From an uncultured Lachnospiraceae bacterium (GTDB lineage Bacteria > Bacillota > Clostridia > Lachnospirales > Lachnospiraceae): a DNA stretch of 16,328 nucleotides. A model generated the notes under the pieces. That model was not told the DNA's origin. It was given only the letters and a program-made list of their open reading frames with translations, and ran no database searches. The position numbers and the translations under genes are program-made. Shown here piece by piece: positions 1-7,167 of this stretch (positions are counted from its first letter, which is position 1; each line of letters opens with the position of its first letter). The stretch covers positions 1 through 16,328 of the forward strand of contig CAJKWK010000062.1 of NCBI GenBank assembly GCA_905203555.1, written 5' to 3'.

Positions 1-149
1 GAAAGGCTGTCAAGAACCGATAAGGTATCCCACTCATCCAAGCATACTCCAATCAGGAAATCCACGGCAGCCCGATACAATGACACCGTTTCCTTGAAAA
101 TATGGTTGTAGTGCTTGATTTTCATGCTGTAAGTGGAAAACACTTTCAT
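1..149 (-). CDS. TnpB-like transposase (IS200/IS605 type), N-terminal 49 residues only
   Basis: The first 49 codons of a gene that runs off the left edge. The start ATG at 149 follows a near-perfect ribosome site (AGGAAGGAGG, about 8 nt upstream). The N terminus begins MKVFSTYSMKIKHYNHIFKE and continues with SLYRAAVDFLIGVCLDEWD, which reads like the opening of Firmicute TnpB/OrfB proteins: a short beta strand followed by a helix with a 'YR.AVDFLI' core. TnpB is an RNA-guided nuclease linked to IS200/IS605 transposons. The RuvC and zinc-finger parts lie outside the window, so family membership rests on recall of the N terminus only. A hairpin-rich segment upstream (206-301) fits an insertion-sequence left end. 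Confidence 0.55.
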   Translation of the reverse strand, partial: MKVFSTYSMKIKHYNHIFKETVSLYRAAVDFLIGVCLDEWDTLSVLDSL

Positions 150-205
150 ATCGGATACCTCCTTCCTGATGTTAATATGGTTATGGTAACAAATGCCGCA
201 ATTTT

Positions 206-301
206 CCGCAAGAAACAGAGTCTTGCGGATAACAAAAAGACATGTTTTTACAAAAAACCTTACCGCCTAACTCACGACTGAAGTCACGAGAGTGCGGCGG
301 T
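206..301. repeat. Two inverted repeats upstream of the TnpB-like gene (candidate IS left end)
   Basis: Hairpin 1 pairs CCGCAAG (206-212) with CTTGCGG (222-228) around a 9-nt loop. Hairpin 2 is long and imperfect: ACCGCC (262-267) pairs with GGCGGT (296-301), and an inner GACT-GA-AGTC lies at its tip. Subterminal hairpins are the recognition structures of IS200/IS605-family ends, and these sit about 60-150 bp upstream of the transposase start. The exact IS boundary cannot be set here because the other end is outside the window. Confidence 0.4.
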
Positions 302-420
302 TAATTTTCAACAAAACAATCAAAATCTTTTTTTGGACATACAAAATTATGACTGCTGATAAATTGTTTGTAGTCCAGTACAGCATTGATTACATTTAAA
401 ATATCCATATTCATTTTCAT
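301..420 (-). CDS. Possible 39-aa small protein, unrecognised
   Basis: A short reading frame starting MKMNMDILNVINAVLDYKQF and ending FDCFVEN. The ATG at 420 has GGAG six bases upstream, a good ribosome site; an in-frame ATG four codons earlier is also possible. Its stop codon coincides with the outer edge of the hairpin beside the TnpB-like gene, so it may be a real small gene or the stump of a gene cut by an insertion. I recognise no family. No promoter resembling those of the other units was seen upstream. The rest of 150-495 holds the IS-type hairpins and nothing else I can support. Confidence 0.3.
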   Translation of the reverse strand: MKMNMDILNVINAVLDYKQFISSHNFVCPKKDFDCFVEN

Positions 421-495
421 GCTAATCTCCATTCCGCCGCCTTCGGCTGGCAGCACAAATAGTAATGAAAGTGTTCCAACTCTCTTCGCTTGATA

Positions 496-1623
496 TTACA
501 GTGTCCGCAGCCACTCCCACTCAGGAATGTCAGGGTACAACTTTTTCAGTGTTTCTGTATTTACCTTATTTACAATACAGATGACTTCGTTACCACGTCG
601 GATCCATTGATTTGTTCCAAACACCTTACAAGCATTCACAAGTGAAACTGTTAAATTCCCTATTACTGTTTTCCGGTAATTTCCCTGCATCATATGCTCT
701 GCCAGATACCGTTCTGTATAGCGTTCCAGAGTCTGATAACCTCTTTTTTCTGTTATCAAGTAATATCCAGAGTCAGACGGCATACTGAGTCTCAAAGCGT
801 CGATAACCAAAGAAACAGCAGTACGTTTGTCATACATTGGGCCTTCTATCACAGAATTAAAATCATACCCAAACAATCCATAACTTTCCGTGCGGTGGTA
901 CATTTCATTCCATTCCGGCTTTTCCTTCGTGCAGTGGTATTCAATCCATGTTACACCGCATACTTTATGACGACAGGAAACTCTGGAAAAACAATAACGG
1001 GTTCCCAGATAAGTAAATACAGTCCCAGGAATCGGTTCGCAGGAGCCCTTTCGGCATAAAGTCATCTTAGGAAAACCACTGCGTTCCTTGAGATTCACAG
1101 GTGCTGCATATGTAACTGTTTCGGAAGAAATCTCTTCCCTGCAGGAATACAGCCAGTTTTCATCGTATCCGTACATGGCTTCAATTTCCTTTCCATACCG
1201 TTCCGGATCCTTAAAAGAAAGCAGCCACTGTTTAAATCGGTCGCCTGTTAATCCTACCAGAGAAAGCCAAAAATCCTGTTTATGATCCGGCTCTGCCATG
1301 ACCTCCAATTTCTTTTTGGCCTTTTCCCATTCTTTCTTTACTACCGTTTCGAATTTCGGCAGAAGGTTTGGATCGGCATTGGAATACTGGTAGTATTCTC
1401 GTCCAGCCTGATCGCAGCAAAGAAACAGGATTTCTTTTGATACTGGATGAGACAGCTCACAATACCCTAACGGATCACTGACATAATACCATGTTCCTTC
1501 GTCCTGATAGGTGTATCTGGCAAAATACGCCGGTTCCCCAATCTCAGGTCTTAAGTTTTTCCAGATCTCTACATAATGGTCATTTTCTGGAAGGTATAAA
1601 GAAACTTTGATTTCTTTTTTCAT
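496..1623 (-). CDS. Unrecognised 375-aa protein
   Basis: The reading frame is open further upstream, but I start it at the ATG at 1623 (MKKEIKVSLYLPENDHYVEI) because GGAGAGGAG lies just before it and the extension would read through the upstream gene's terminator and this gene's own promoter. The protein is soluble in appearance: no signal peptide or membrane segment. It has a mixed alpha/beta look, several cysteines (CRKGSCEPIPG near residue 195, CSRVSCRHKVCG-like stretch near 220) and many aromatic residues. I do not recognise a family. It forms a single-gene unit with a CATAATTG promoter element at 1660-1665. No convincing terminator follows the stop, only a weak GC-rich hairpin near 435-450. 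Confidence 0.75.
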   Translation of the reverse strand: MKKEIKVSLYLPENDHYVEIWKNLRPEIGEPAYFARYTYQDEGTWYYVSDPLGYCELSHPVSKEILFLCCDQAGREYYQYSNADPNLLPKFETVVKKEWEKAKKKLEVMAEPDHKQDFWLSLVGLTGDRFKQWLLSFKDPERYGKEIEAMYGYDENWLYSCREEISSETVTYAAPVNLKERSGFPKMTLCRKGSCEPIPGTVFTYLGTRYCFSRVSCRHKVCGVTWIEYHCTKEKPEWNEMYHRTESYGLFGYDFNSVIEGPMYDKRTAVSLVIDALRLSMPSDSGYYLITEKRGYQTLERYTERYLAEHMMQGNYRKTVIGNLTVSLVNACKVFGTNQWIRRGNEVICIVNKVNTETLKKLYPDIPEWEWLRTL

Positions 1624-1659
1624 TATTTTCTCCTCTCCATGTCTATATTTTTCAATGCA

Positions 1660-1665
1660 ATTATG
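1660..1665 (-). promoter_or_regulatory. Shared promoter element P1 (CATAAT-TGC)
   Basis: On the minus strand this reads ATCCCACTC-CATAAT-TGC, 37 nt before the start of the 375-aa gene. It matches a -10 box at 5 of 6 positions, but no TTGACA-like -35 lies 16-18 nt upstream; that space is the T-tract of the preceding terminator. The same element precedes most genes of the window. Confidence 0.5.
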
Positions 1666-1683
1666 GAGTGGGATAAGGATATG

Positions 1684-1711
1684 AAAAAAAAATCCCCGCA
1701 TATGCGGGGAT
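1684..1711 (-). terminator. Intrinsic terminator of the 93-aa gene
   Basis: A perfect 20-bp palindrome, ATCCCCGCATATGCGGGGAT (1692-1711), followed on the minus strand by nine T residues. It lies 31 nt beyond the stop of the gene at 1742-2023. Confidence 0.9.
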
Positions 1712-1741
1712 ATCATTTGGTTTCTGACAGAGACTCATTGG

Positions 1742-2023
1742 TCAGCTGGTATGCGATTCGTTGTATTGTTTTACGAAATTCTGGATGTATTTTGGAGCTT
1801 TTTCCAGGTTTCCGCTTGATTGGATTTGTTCTACAAATTCATCTTGACGGAACATTGGGTATTTGCTTACCGTTAAAGATTTTCTGTAATATTTCTTGGC
1901 ATAGTCGTACACTCGTTTTTCCATTAAATATTCTTCTGTGATCTGGCAATGGCTGTTACAGGCATCACAGATACCATTCTTTAATTCTTCCTCTGGAATT
2001 CCACATATATTGACGCGTTTCAT
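1742..2023 (-). CDS. Small Cys-rich protein, 93 aa, unrecognised
   Basis: The ATG at 2023 (MKRVNICGIPEEELKNGICD) is chosen because GGTGG sits 6 nt upstream; a longer open frame would begin inside the promoter. The N-terminal part has C-G-I-P and then C-D-A-C-N-S-H-C (CxxCxxxC), a possible metal-binding site, followed by a helical, charged segment ending NFVKQYNESHTS. A second small protein encoded just upstream (2203-2421) also has a CxxC-centred cysteine cluster, so the two may share a metal- or nucleic-acid-binding role; that is inference. It has its own sigma-A-like promoter with an overlapping palindrome, and a strong terminator, so it is a stand-alone regulated unit. Confidence 0.75.
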   Translation of the reverse strand: MKRVNICGIPEEELKNGICDACNSHCQITEEYLMEKRVYDYAKKYYRKSLTVSKYPMFRQDEFVEQIQSSGNLEKAPKYIQNFVKQYNESHTS

Positions 2024-2053
2024 AATATTCCACCAACCTTTCTTACTAGCAAT

Positions 2054-2082
2054 AGTATAGTCGCGCAAAATCGATTTTGCAA
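2054..2082 (-). promoter_or_regulatory. Sigma-A-like promoter of the 93-aa gene
   Basis: On the minus strand TTGCAA (2077-2082), a 17-bp spacer, then TATACT (2054-2059), 31 nt before the start codon. This is the one unit here whose promoter has both boxes at standard spacing, unlike the -35-less CATAATTA elements of its neighbours. Confidence 0.6.
2065..2080. promoter_or_regulatory. Perfect 16-bp palindrome, candidate operator
   Basis: GCAAAATCGATTTTGC is a perfect palindrome lying in the spacer and overlapping the -35 box of the promoter at 2054-2082. A dimeric repressor bound here would block RNA polymerase. Which protein binds is unknown. Confidence 0.5.
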
Positions 2083-2162
2083 TTACTGATTGTTGCGGAT
2101 AAGGAAATTTTGTTCTTATTTTTTTGTAAAATCTCCTTCAACCAAGTCAGGCATGGCAGTCC

Positions 2163-2193
2163 AAAAAAAAGAAGCCCGGAAAAGGGCTTCTTT
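2163..2193 (-). terminator. Intrinsic terminator of the MoxR/VWA operon
   Basis: On the minus strand AAAGAAGCCC (2184-2193), a 6-nt loop and GGGCTTCTTT, continuing into a T8 run. It begins 10 nt past the stop of the Cys-rich ORF at 2203, which shows that this ORF lies inside the operon transcript. Confidence 0.9.
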
Positions 2194-2202
2194 GGAAAAC
2201 AA

Positions 2203-2421
2203 TCATGATTTTAACATACAGAATGGGGCGTAATCCCATCCATCGCATTGATCGGTATACGGACAGATTTCGCACACGAGTTCGTTCTTGAACTCCCCAC
2301 GCCTGACTATATCAGATGGGGCTTCTGTGGAAGCTGAGATAAATGGTAGCACATGAGTCTTATCTTCGACAGATGGAAAATTAGTTTTTTCCTTCTCTTT
2401 TTTTTTCTTTTTGTAAAACAA
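2203..2421 (-). CDS. Cys-rich ORF, possibly a frame-shifted extension of the upstream 662-aa protein
   Basis: A 72-codon frame overlapping the end of the 662-aa gene by 41 nt in the +1 frame. It has no ATG and no ribosome site; the only early start is a TTG at 2421. It ends with a tidy cluster, CEICPYTDQCDGWDYAPFC (C-x2-C-x5-C-x8-C), looking like a small zinc or iron-sulfur site, and stops 10 nt before the operon terminator. An A9 run (minus strand, 2398-2406) lies in the overlap. Loss of one A would join the 662-aa frame to this one, giving roughly 715 residues with the Cys cluster at the C terminus. It may therefore be a slippage product, a separate poorly initiated gene, or the result of an indel. 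Confidence 0.5.
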   Translation of the reverse strand: MFYKKKKKEKEKTNFPSVEDKTHVLPFISASTEAPSDIVRRGEFKNELVCEICPYTDQCDGWDYAPFCMLKS

Positions 2422-4369
2422 AAGACAGAATCTTTTTTGTTGTTTTATTATCGGAAAGCTCTTTTTGTATTTTTAAAAACTGCAGAACTTCCTTGGGTGC
2501 TTTCGCAAAAGTAGATTTGTAGTATTCCATACTGCAGCACACAACATTTGGATTTTGAATTAAGTGATACAGATCCATGTAATCCTCGCCGTTTAATTCT
2601 GCCTTCATGAAAATCGTATCCATTACATATAACGCCTCTGGATCTGTAAGCATTTCTTTTCTTCGCAACTTTAGCAGCAAATCCTGTATTGGACGTTGCA
2701 GATGTTTAGGAAGATCTGGTATCTTTGTTTTGATTTTCAAAATGTCGAATTTTCCATATGTGCCTTTCAGTGTTTTGTTTTCAATCCATCCCAGTTTCCT
2801 CATATTTTCTATTACTTCCAGAATGACCGTTTCATCCAGCAAACGGTACATACCTCTGCACGTACCTGTATAGGAAATTTCCGTCTGAAGCTGCACTTTC
2901 GTTCCGCGCATTGCCTGAACGACAGCTGTTTCCGTAATGTATTTCTCATTATCCTGAATGAATCGGTAAACAGACTGTACCAGAAAGTTATCTGTGTAGT
3001 ATGCGTACTGTTTCAGAAGTTCCTGCTCTTGTTTTTCTATTGCTTTTTGAAATTGCAATTCCACTTCCTTCTTTATCTTTTGGAGGTTCTTTTTCCAATT
3101 GGTTACGGAAGTTTCATGCGACGGCATGGAACAATGATAAGAAATGGAAAGCTGACCCCTGGAAAATGTCAAGGTAGTGTCCCCATACAGCAGTCCTTTT
3201 GCGTTGGAAGCACAGGTTACCTTGTAATCCTGGAAAGCTTCCTTTGCCGCCCCCATACACCTTTCCGTCAGTTTCTTTTTTTCGTTTTTCTTAAATTGTG
3301 CATAGTGAACGGAAGGTATAATATGTACCTTCTTATTCCGTGTGATCATGGTTCCGGCGGCGTTCCTGCAGATCCGGTCCCCGGACAATGTCAGATATTC
3401 CTCCATATTTTGTTCATCCATGTATGACATCCCAGTCAGCCATTCCGTATTCCATATATTAAATTCATGTGCCATGGCTTTTATGGGATCACCTGAAGAA
3501 ATCGGCGGGTTCAATGCGAATTCCTTTGCCTGTAACTCCTGAAAAATCCGTTCAGATTCTTTTTTTATAAATAGAGCCTTATCTTGTTTTAATGCCGCTT
3601 TATACTTTGAAAACTTCCCATCCGGTTCTGAAGTAATGATGATATCTAGTTCTAAGATATCAGAAAACACCGGCTTGTATTTTACCGTACTTTCAAGAAG
3701 TTCAAATTGATAGGAATCACTTCCATTTTTTAGGAATGCATATCCGGTACGTTTTGACAAAACTTTCATGATCTGGCGTCTTATATCCTGCTCCAGTTTT
3801 TTGATCGCTTTGATACGCCTTTTTTCATTCTCCTTTTGAACCCATTGTCCAATTGCCCTTTTTAGTTCCTTATCAATTATCTGGATACTTTGTTCTTCTA
3901 CCTCTTCACCTTTTCCGTCCGGAAAGCTGTGAATTGGAATCTGCATACAGATTCCCATTGGTGTCAGATAAATTTCAAGATGTCGCTTTTTGATCTGCAG
4001 GCAACTGTTTGTCTCCTTTTCAGGAAACTCTGTATCTAACTGCTTTTTTATATACCGTCGAAGCACTTTGAGCTGTTTCTGGACGAATTCTTTTTTCTGT
4101 GAATATTCTTCTGACGCAGGCAGCTGTGTATCATGAGGATGTTTTGAATATTGAAGCTGTTCCAGCAAATCCTTTGGAAATTCAGTTTTTACTTTTGAAT
4201 ACACAGCTGATTTTCCGGAATTTTTATCGTTCAGGATATATTTAATGTTTCCGGAATTGCTGATTCCGATTTTTGTAATCCGGCCCTGCGTGCAATCCAG
4301 TCCTGCCAGTAGCTCTTCTTGATGTGTTTCCATCCATTCGTCTGTTGGTTGAAACCAATATCCTTTCAT
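2381..4369 (-). CDS. 662-aa third component of the MoxR/VWA operon, unrecognised
   Basis: Starts MKGYWFQPTDEWMETHQEEL 15 nt after the VWA gene stop, with AAAGGGA as ribosome site, so it is co-transcribed. It is soluble and very rich in Lys, Glu and Gln, with predicted helical or coiled stretches around residues 90-115, 165-205 and 425-455. Residues 478-547 (AMRGTK... then LLDETVILEVIENMRKLGWIE and a beta strand) faintly resemble a winged-helix fold such as the RQC domain; this is a visual impression only. The tail (FVLQKEKKREGKN) falls in an A-rich tract. Known MoxR-VWA pairs often have a dedicated partner or substrate-recognition protein, such as the large subunit of metal chelatases or the third member of vWA-MoxR ternary conflict systems. 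This protein holds that position but I cannot assign it. Confidence 0.85.
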   Translation of the reverse strand: MKGYWFQPTDEWMETHQEELLAGLDCTQGRITKIGISNSGNIKYILNDKNSGKSAVYSKVKTEFPKDLLEQLQYSKHPHDTQLPASEEYSQKKEFVQKQLKVLRRYIKKQLDTEFPEKETNSCLQIKKRHLEIYLTPMGICMQIPIHSFPDGKGEEVEEQSIQIIDKELKRAIGQWVQKENEKRRIKAIKKLEQDIRRQIMKVLSKRTGYAFLKNGSDSYQFELLESTVKYKPVFSDILELDIIITSEPDGKFSKYKAALKQDKALFIKKESERIFQELQAKEFALNPPISSGDPIKAMAHEFNIWNTEWLTGMSYMDEQNMEEYLTLSGDRICRNAAGTMITRNKKVHIIPSVHYAQFKKNEKKKLTERCMGAAKEAFQDYKVTCASNAKGLLYGDTTLTFSRGQLSISYHCSMPSHETSVTNWKKNLQKIKKEVELQFQKAIEKQEQELLKQYAYYTDNFLVQSVYRFIQDNEKYITETAVVQAMRGTKVQLQTEISYTGTCRGMYRLLDETVILEVIENMRKLGWIENKTLKGTYGKFDILKIKTKIPDLPKHLQRPIQDLLLKLRRKEMLTDPEALYVMDTIFMKAELNGEDYMDLYHLIQNPNVVCCSMEYYKSTFAKAPKEVLQFLKIQKELSDNKTTKKILSFVLQKEKKREGKN

Positions 4370-4384
4370 ATAGTCCCTTTCTTG

Positions 4385-6022
4385 TTAACGTATTTCATTG
4401 ATGAAATGTAAAAGCTGCCTTATCGTTACGACCTCCCGCATGGAAGCGTATTTCCCATAGACAGAAGCAATGGAATCCTGGCAGTCCCATTTCTCTTTTG
4501 TTTCCGTGTTCAGCCAGAACGCTGTCTTTGCTTTCCGGCAGATGTTTTTTAAATACTCCTCACCGGAAGCATTTTTATTGTTTCTTGCATCGCCGATAAA
4601 AACCACAATACTATCTTTAGTGATGTCCTGGTGATGTTTTTCCCACATGGTACGAAGAGGCTGTTCATAATTGGAATACTGCCCTGCCCGCGGAATCAGA
4701 GACAGCGCCTCATGTACTGCCAGATCCGTATTTGATGTTTCATAAATTTTTGAAATATCATATAAGGTATTTACAAAAGCGAATGCTTTACATCCTCTGG
4801 GAAATACCTCCTTTAAAATCCCAATAAAAGTCAGCATCATTTCCGAAGCAGATTTGCATGACCCGGATACATCAAGCAGCATGACCAGATCTGCCTTGCT
4901 GCGTTTGGGAAGATTGTAAATTGGCTTTAATGGGATCCCTCCTGTGCGAATTGCGTATTTGATGGTTTCCTCCATGTTGAGGGTGCGTTTTTCATTGGAA
5001 CGAATCTGCCGGGCCATCTTTGTTTTGAATCCGATCAGGTTTTGTCTGATGTAAGTATAAATCAGTTCTTTTTCCTGTCCAGATAAGGATGCGAACGGTT
5101 CATCCAGGTTTTCTAATTCTACTTCTCCATAAATCTGCACAGCGCGCTTTCCTTGGAATACATCTCTGTGATTTGTTGCTTTTTCTTTTATCGTTAACTG
5201 CAGATCGTCCAACTTTAATTTCTGCAGTTTCTTATCTAATTCCCGCTGTTTTTCCTGATGTTCCTTTAATTCTGCTTTTATTTTTTGTCTCACCTGATTG
5301 ATCTTCTTCTCGTATTTTCCGTAGATCCGGCGATCTTCCTGGTATATTTTGTCTTCAAGCGGTTTGGAGGCTTCTTTTTGGTTTAACAGCGCTTTTTGAA
5401 TTTCTGTCAGGATAGAGACATACTGCCAAGCATTGTTTCGGATTTCCCGTTCCACAATCTCATTTATTTTATTTATTGCTTCTGCCAGTTGTTTGTGCGT
5501 TATCATCCCTATTCCCCAATCAGACAAAAGATTCTCCATTACATATTGCTTTTCTTTTTTTGTCTGGAATTTCATTTCAGAAAGCGTCGCTTTTGCATAC
5601 TCCTGTTTTTTTCCAAGCAGCGGAGCTTTTTTTGTTTCTTGAAACTCCTTCTGAACCTGTTTTCGCATCATTTCAACAGCAGTGTCCCGTTCATTTTGCA
5701 GACTCGTTATTTCGTCTTCCAGGGATACTTGGCGGTTTTTAATCGCTTCTTCGTTGCGTTCCTTTTCTTTTTTGTATTTGGATTGTTTTTGTATTTGTTC
5801 ATGGTTATCCATGAACTGAGTAAATAATCCCTCCATTTGAAGCGATTGCTCCCTATTTTTTGCAAAGACGGTTCTCATGGCAGCAAGCATCTGCAGCCGG
5901 TTTTCTAAATGGAAATCCGGTCTCTGTAATAACTTGAGTATGTTTAAGGTTTCTGATTCCGTAATGGAATATCCATGTCCATTTAAGAATTCGGCGAAGT
6001 CCGTAATGAAAGAAAGAATCAT
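4385..6022 (-). CDS. VWA-domain protein, CoxE/CobT-like, 545 aa
   Basis: The C-terminal third (about residues 375-545) is a von Willebrand factor A domain: ADLVMLLDVSGS gives the MIDAS D-x-S-x-S motif at 384-388, followed by an alternating alpha/beta pattern and VVFIGDARNN near 473-482. The CoxE-type arrangement (VWA at the C terminus, long helical N terminus) matches partners of MoxR ATPases. Residues 75-285 are strongly charged and coiled-coil-like. The start at 6022 has GGAG about 9 nt upstream, 16 nt after the MoxR gene stop, so the two are translationally close. In such pairs the AAA+ ring uses ATP to act, through the metal-binding VWA protein, on a client protein. The client here is unknown; the next gene is the natural candidate. 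Confidence 0.9.
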   Translation of the reverse strand: MILSFITDFAEFLNGHGYSITESETLNILKLLQRPDFHLENRLQMLAAMRTVFAKNREQSLQMEGLFTQFMDNHEQIQKQSKYKKEKERNEEAIKNRQVSLEDEITSLQNERDTAVEMMRKQVQKEFQETKKAPLLGKKQEYAKATLSEMKFQTKKEKQYVMENLLSDWGIGMITHKQLAEAINKINEIVEREIRNNAWQYVSILTEIQKALLNQKEASKPLEDKIYQEDRRIYGKYEKKINQVRQKIKAELKEHQEKQRELDKKLQKLKLDDLQLTIKEKATNHRDVFQGKRAVQIYGEVELENLDEPFASLSGQEKELIYTYIRQNLIGFKTKMARQIRSNEKRTLNMEETIKYAIRTGGIPLKPIYNLPKRSKADLVMLLDVSGSCKSASEMMLTFIGILKEVFPRGCKAFAFVNTLYDISKIYETSNTDLAVHEALSLIPRAGQYSNYEQPLRTMWEKHHQDITKDSIVVFIGDARNNKNASGEEYLKNICRKAKTAFWLNTETKEKWDCQDSIASVYGKYASMREVVTIRQLLHFINEIR

Positions 6023-6038
6023 GATTTCTTCTCCTTTC

Positions 6039-6926
6039 TTACCCTACCGGATTTTTGATGGCATTCCAGATTCTATCCTGATCTTCCTTGTTTTTCGCCA
6101 GAAAACATAGTGTGCTCTTCAATTCCTCCGAACCAATTTCGTCCTTGTGCATTTCCATGTATTTTGCCCAATTGATTGCTTCGGAAACGGATGGATGTTG
6201 TTTTAAGGCTAAACCCTGGATTTTTTCCATGCAGGATGCAACATCCATAGCGATGTTTTGATCCAGTGTGGCCTGCATGGTAATGATTTCCAAAATTTCC
6301 TCCTTGGTTTTTCTGGGAATGTAAAGATAATTACAGCGTCGCTTTAAGGCATCCGATAATTCCCGATAATGATTGGATGTCAGAAACACAATAGGACGCT
6401 GTTCTTTGGGGCATGTTATGGTTCCGTATTGCGGAATGGACATGGAAAAATTTTCTAATACCTCCAGCAGCATGTATTCGATTTCTTCGGCAGCTTTGTC
6501 GATCTCATCCAATAACAGGACGCAGCGTTCCTTTCCACCTATAGCTTTTAAAATTGGGCGTTCGATCAGAAAATCTTTTCCGAAAAAATCAATGTTTTTA
6601 GCCACATCCATTGCTTCCTTCAGGGACTTGTGTTCCATTGCTTCTTTCAATGCTGGCTGCATTGTCTGTATGGTAAGAAGCTGCCTCTGATAATCATAAT
6701 CATACAAAATCTTGTCATACGTTAACCCTTCGTAAAACTGCACGCGTATGATCGGAAGATTTAACATTTTTGCGGTTGCAGATGCCAGGCAAGATTTTCC
6801 AACTCCCGGCTCTCCTTCAATTAGGAGTGCCGTTCCTTCCATCGCTCCTGCCACTGCCATATCAATGTCCATGTTGGAAATATATCCGGCCTTGCGAAGC
6901 CCTTCGTTAATGTTTAATAAATTCAT
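6039..6926 (-). CDS. MoxR-family AAA+ ATPase, 295 aa
   Basis: All main AAA+ motifs are visible: Walker A GEPGVGKS (38-45), Walker B VLLLDEID (136-143), sensor 1 in LTSNHYRELSDAL (about 182-194), and an arginine-finger region LKRRCNYLYIP (194-204) with the 'D(A/P)LKRR(C/F)' wording typical of MoxR proteins. Residues 205-290 form the C-terminal helical lid. The length is normal for the family. MoxR ATPases are hexameric remodelling motors working with VWA-domain proteins, as in CobS/CobT chelatases. This gene is first in a three- or four-gene operon behind promoter element P2, and its ATG at 6926 follows GAGAGGAG. Confidence 0.95.
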   Translation of the reverse strand: MNLLNINEGLRKAGYISNMDIDMAVAGAMEGTALLIEGEPGVGKSCLASATAKMLNLPIIRVQFYEGLTYDKILYDYDYQRQLLTIQTMQPALKEAMEHKSLKEAMDVAKNIDFFGKDFLIERPILKAIGGKERCVLLLDEIDKAAEEIEYMLLEVLENFSMSIPQYGTITCPKEQRPIVFLTSNHYRELSDALKRRCNYLYIPRKTKEEILEIITMQATLDQNIAMDVASCMEKIQGLALKQHPSVSEAINWAKYMEMHKDEIGSEELKSTLCFLAKNKEDQDRIWNAIKNPVG

Positions 6927-6965
6927 GTAATTCTCCTCTCTGATTTCTTTATTTTTTTCGTTGTA

Positions 6966-6971
6966 ATTATG
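6966..6971 (-). promoter_or_regulatory. Shared promoter element P2 (CATAAT-TAC)
   Basis: On the minus strand ATCCCATTC-CATAAT-TAC, 40 nt before the MoxR start. The nine bases before the box match P1 (ATCCCACTC) at eight positions; no -35 hexamer is evident. The rest of 6972-7120 holds nothing else I can support. Confidence 0.55.
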
Positions 6972-7120
6972 GAATGGGATGAAAGAAAAATGGAGTTTTC
7001 CTGTTTTTTAACATCTGATTCAGTTGTTCGGAAATACCGAATTGCATCTTTCGCCGCAGGAACCTGTCACTGGAAGCAATGACAGTGTGCAGAGCAGTCA
7101 GTGAAATAACAACTAACATT

Positions 7121-7150
7121 AAAAAAAGCCATCGGTTACCCGACGGCTTT
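7121..7150 (-). terminator. Intrinsic terminator of the tandem-module gene
   Basis: On the minus strand AAAGCCGTCGG, a GTAA loop and CCGATGGCTTT with one G-U pair, followed by a T7 run. It lies 18 nt past the stop at 7168. Confidence 0.9.
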
Positions 7151-7167
7151 TCTGATGACGCCAAAAA

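Noticed and set aside
694..1059. Plus-strand open frame opposite the 375-aa gene
   Set aside because: No ribosome site and fully contained in the antisense of a better-supported gene; the same applies to the other plus-strand frames at 2696-3427, 5396-5827, 8287-8751 and 12999-13427.
1624..1716. N-terminal extension of the 375-aa protein
   Set aside because: It would translate the upstream terminator and this gene's own promoter; the ATG at 1623 has a clear ribosome site.
6967..7164. Minus-strand 65-codon frame with a hydrophobic stretch (LFLMLVVISLTAL)
   Set aside because: It begins inside the coding end of the upstream gene, crosses that gene's terminator, ends in promoter P2 and has no ribosome site; an internal ATG also lacks one.
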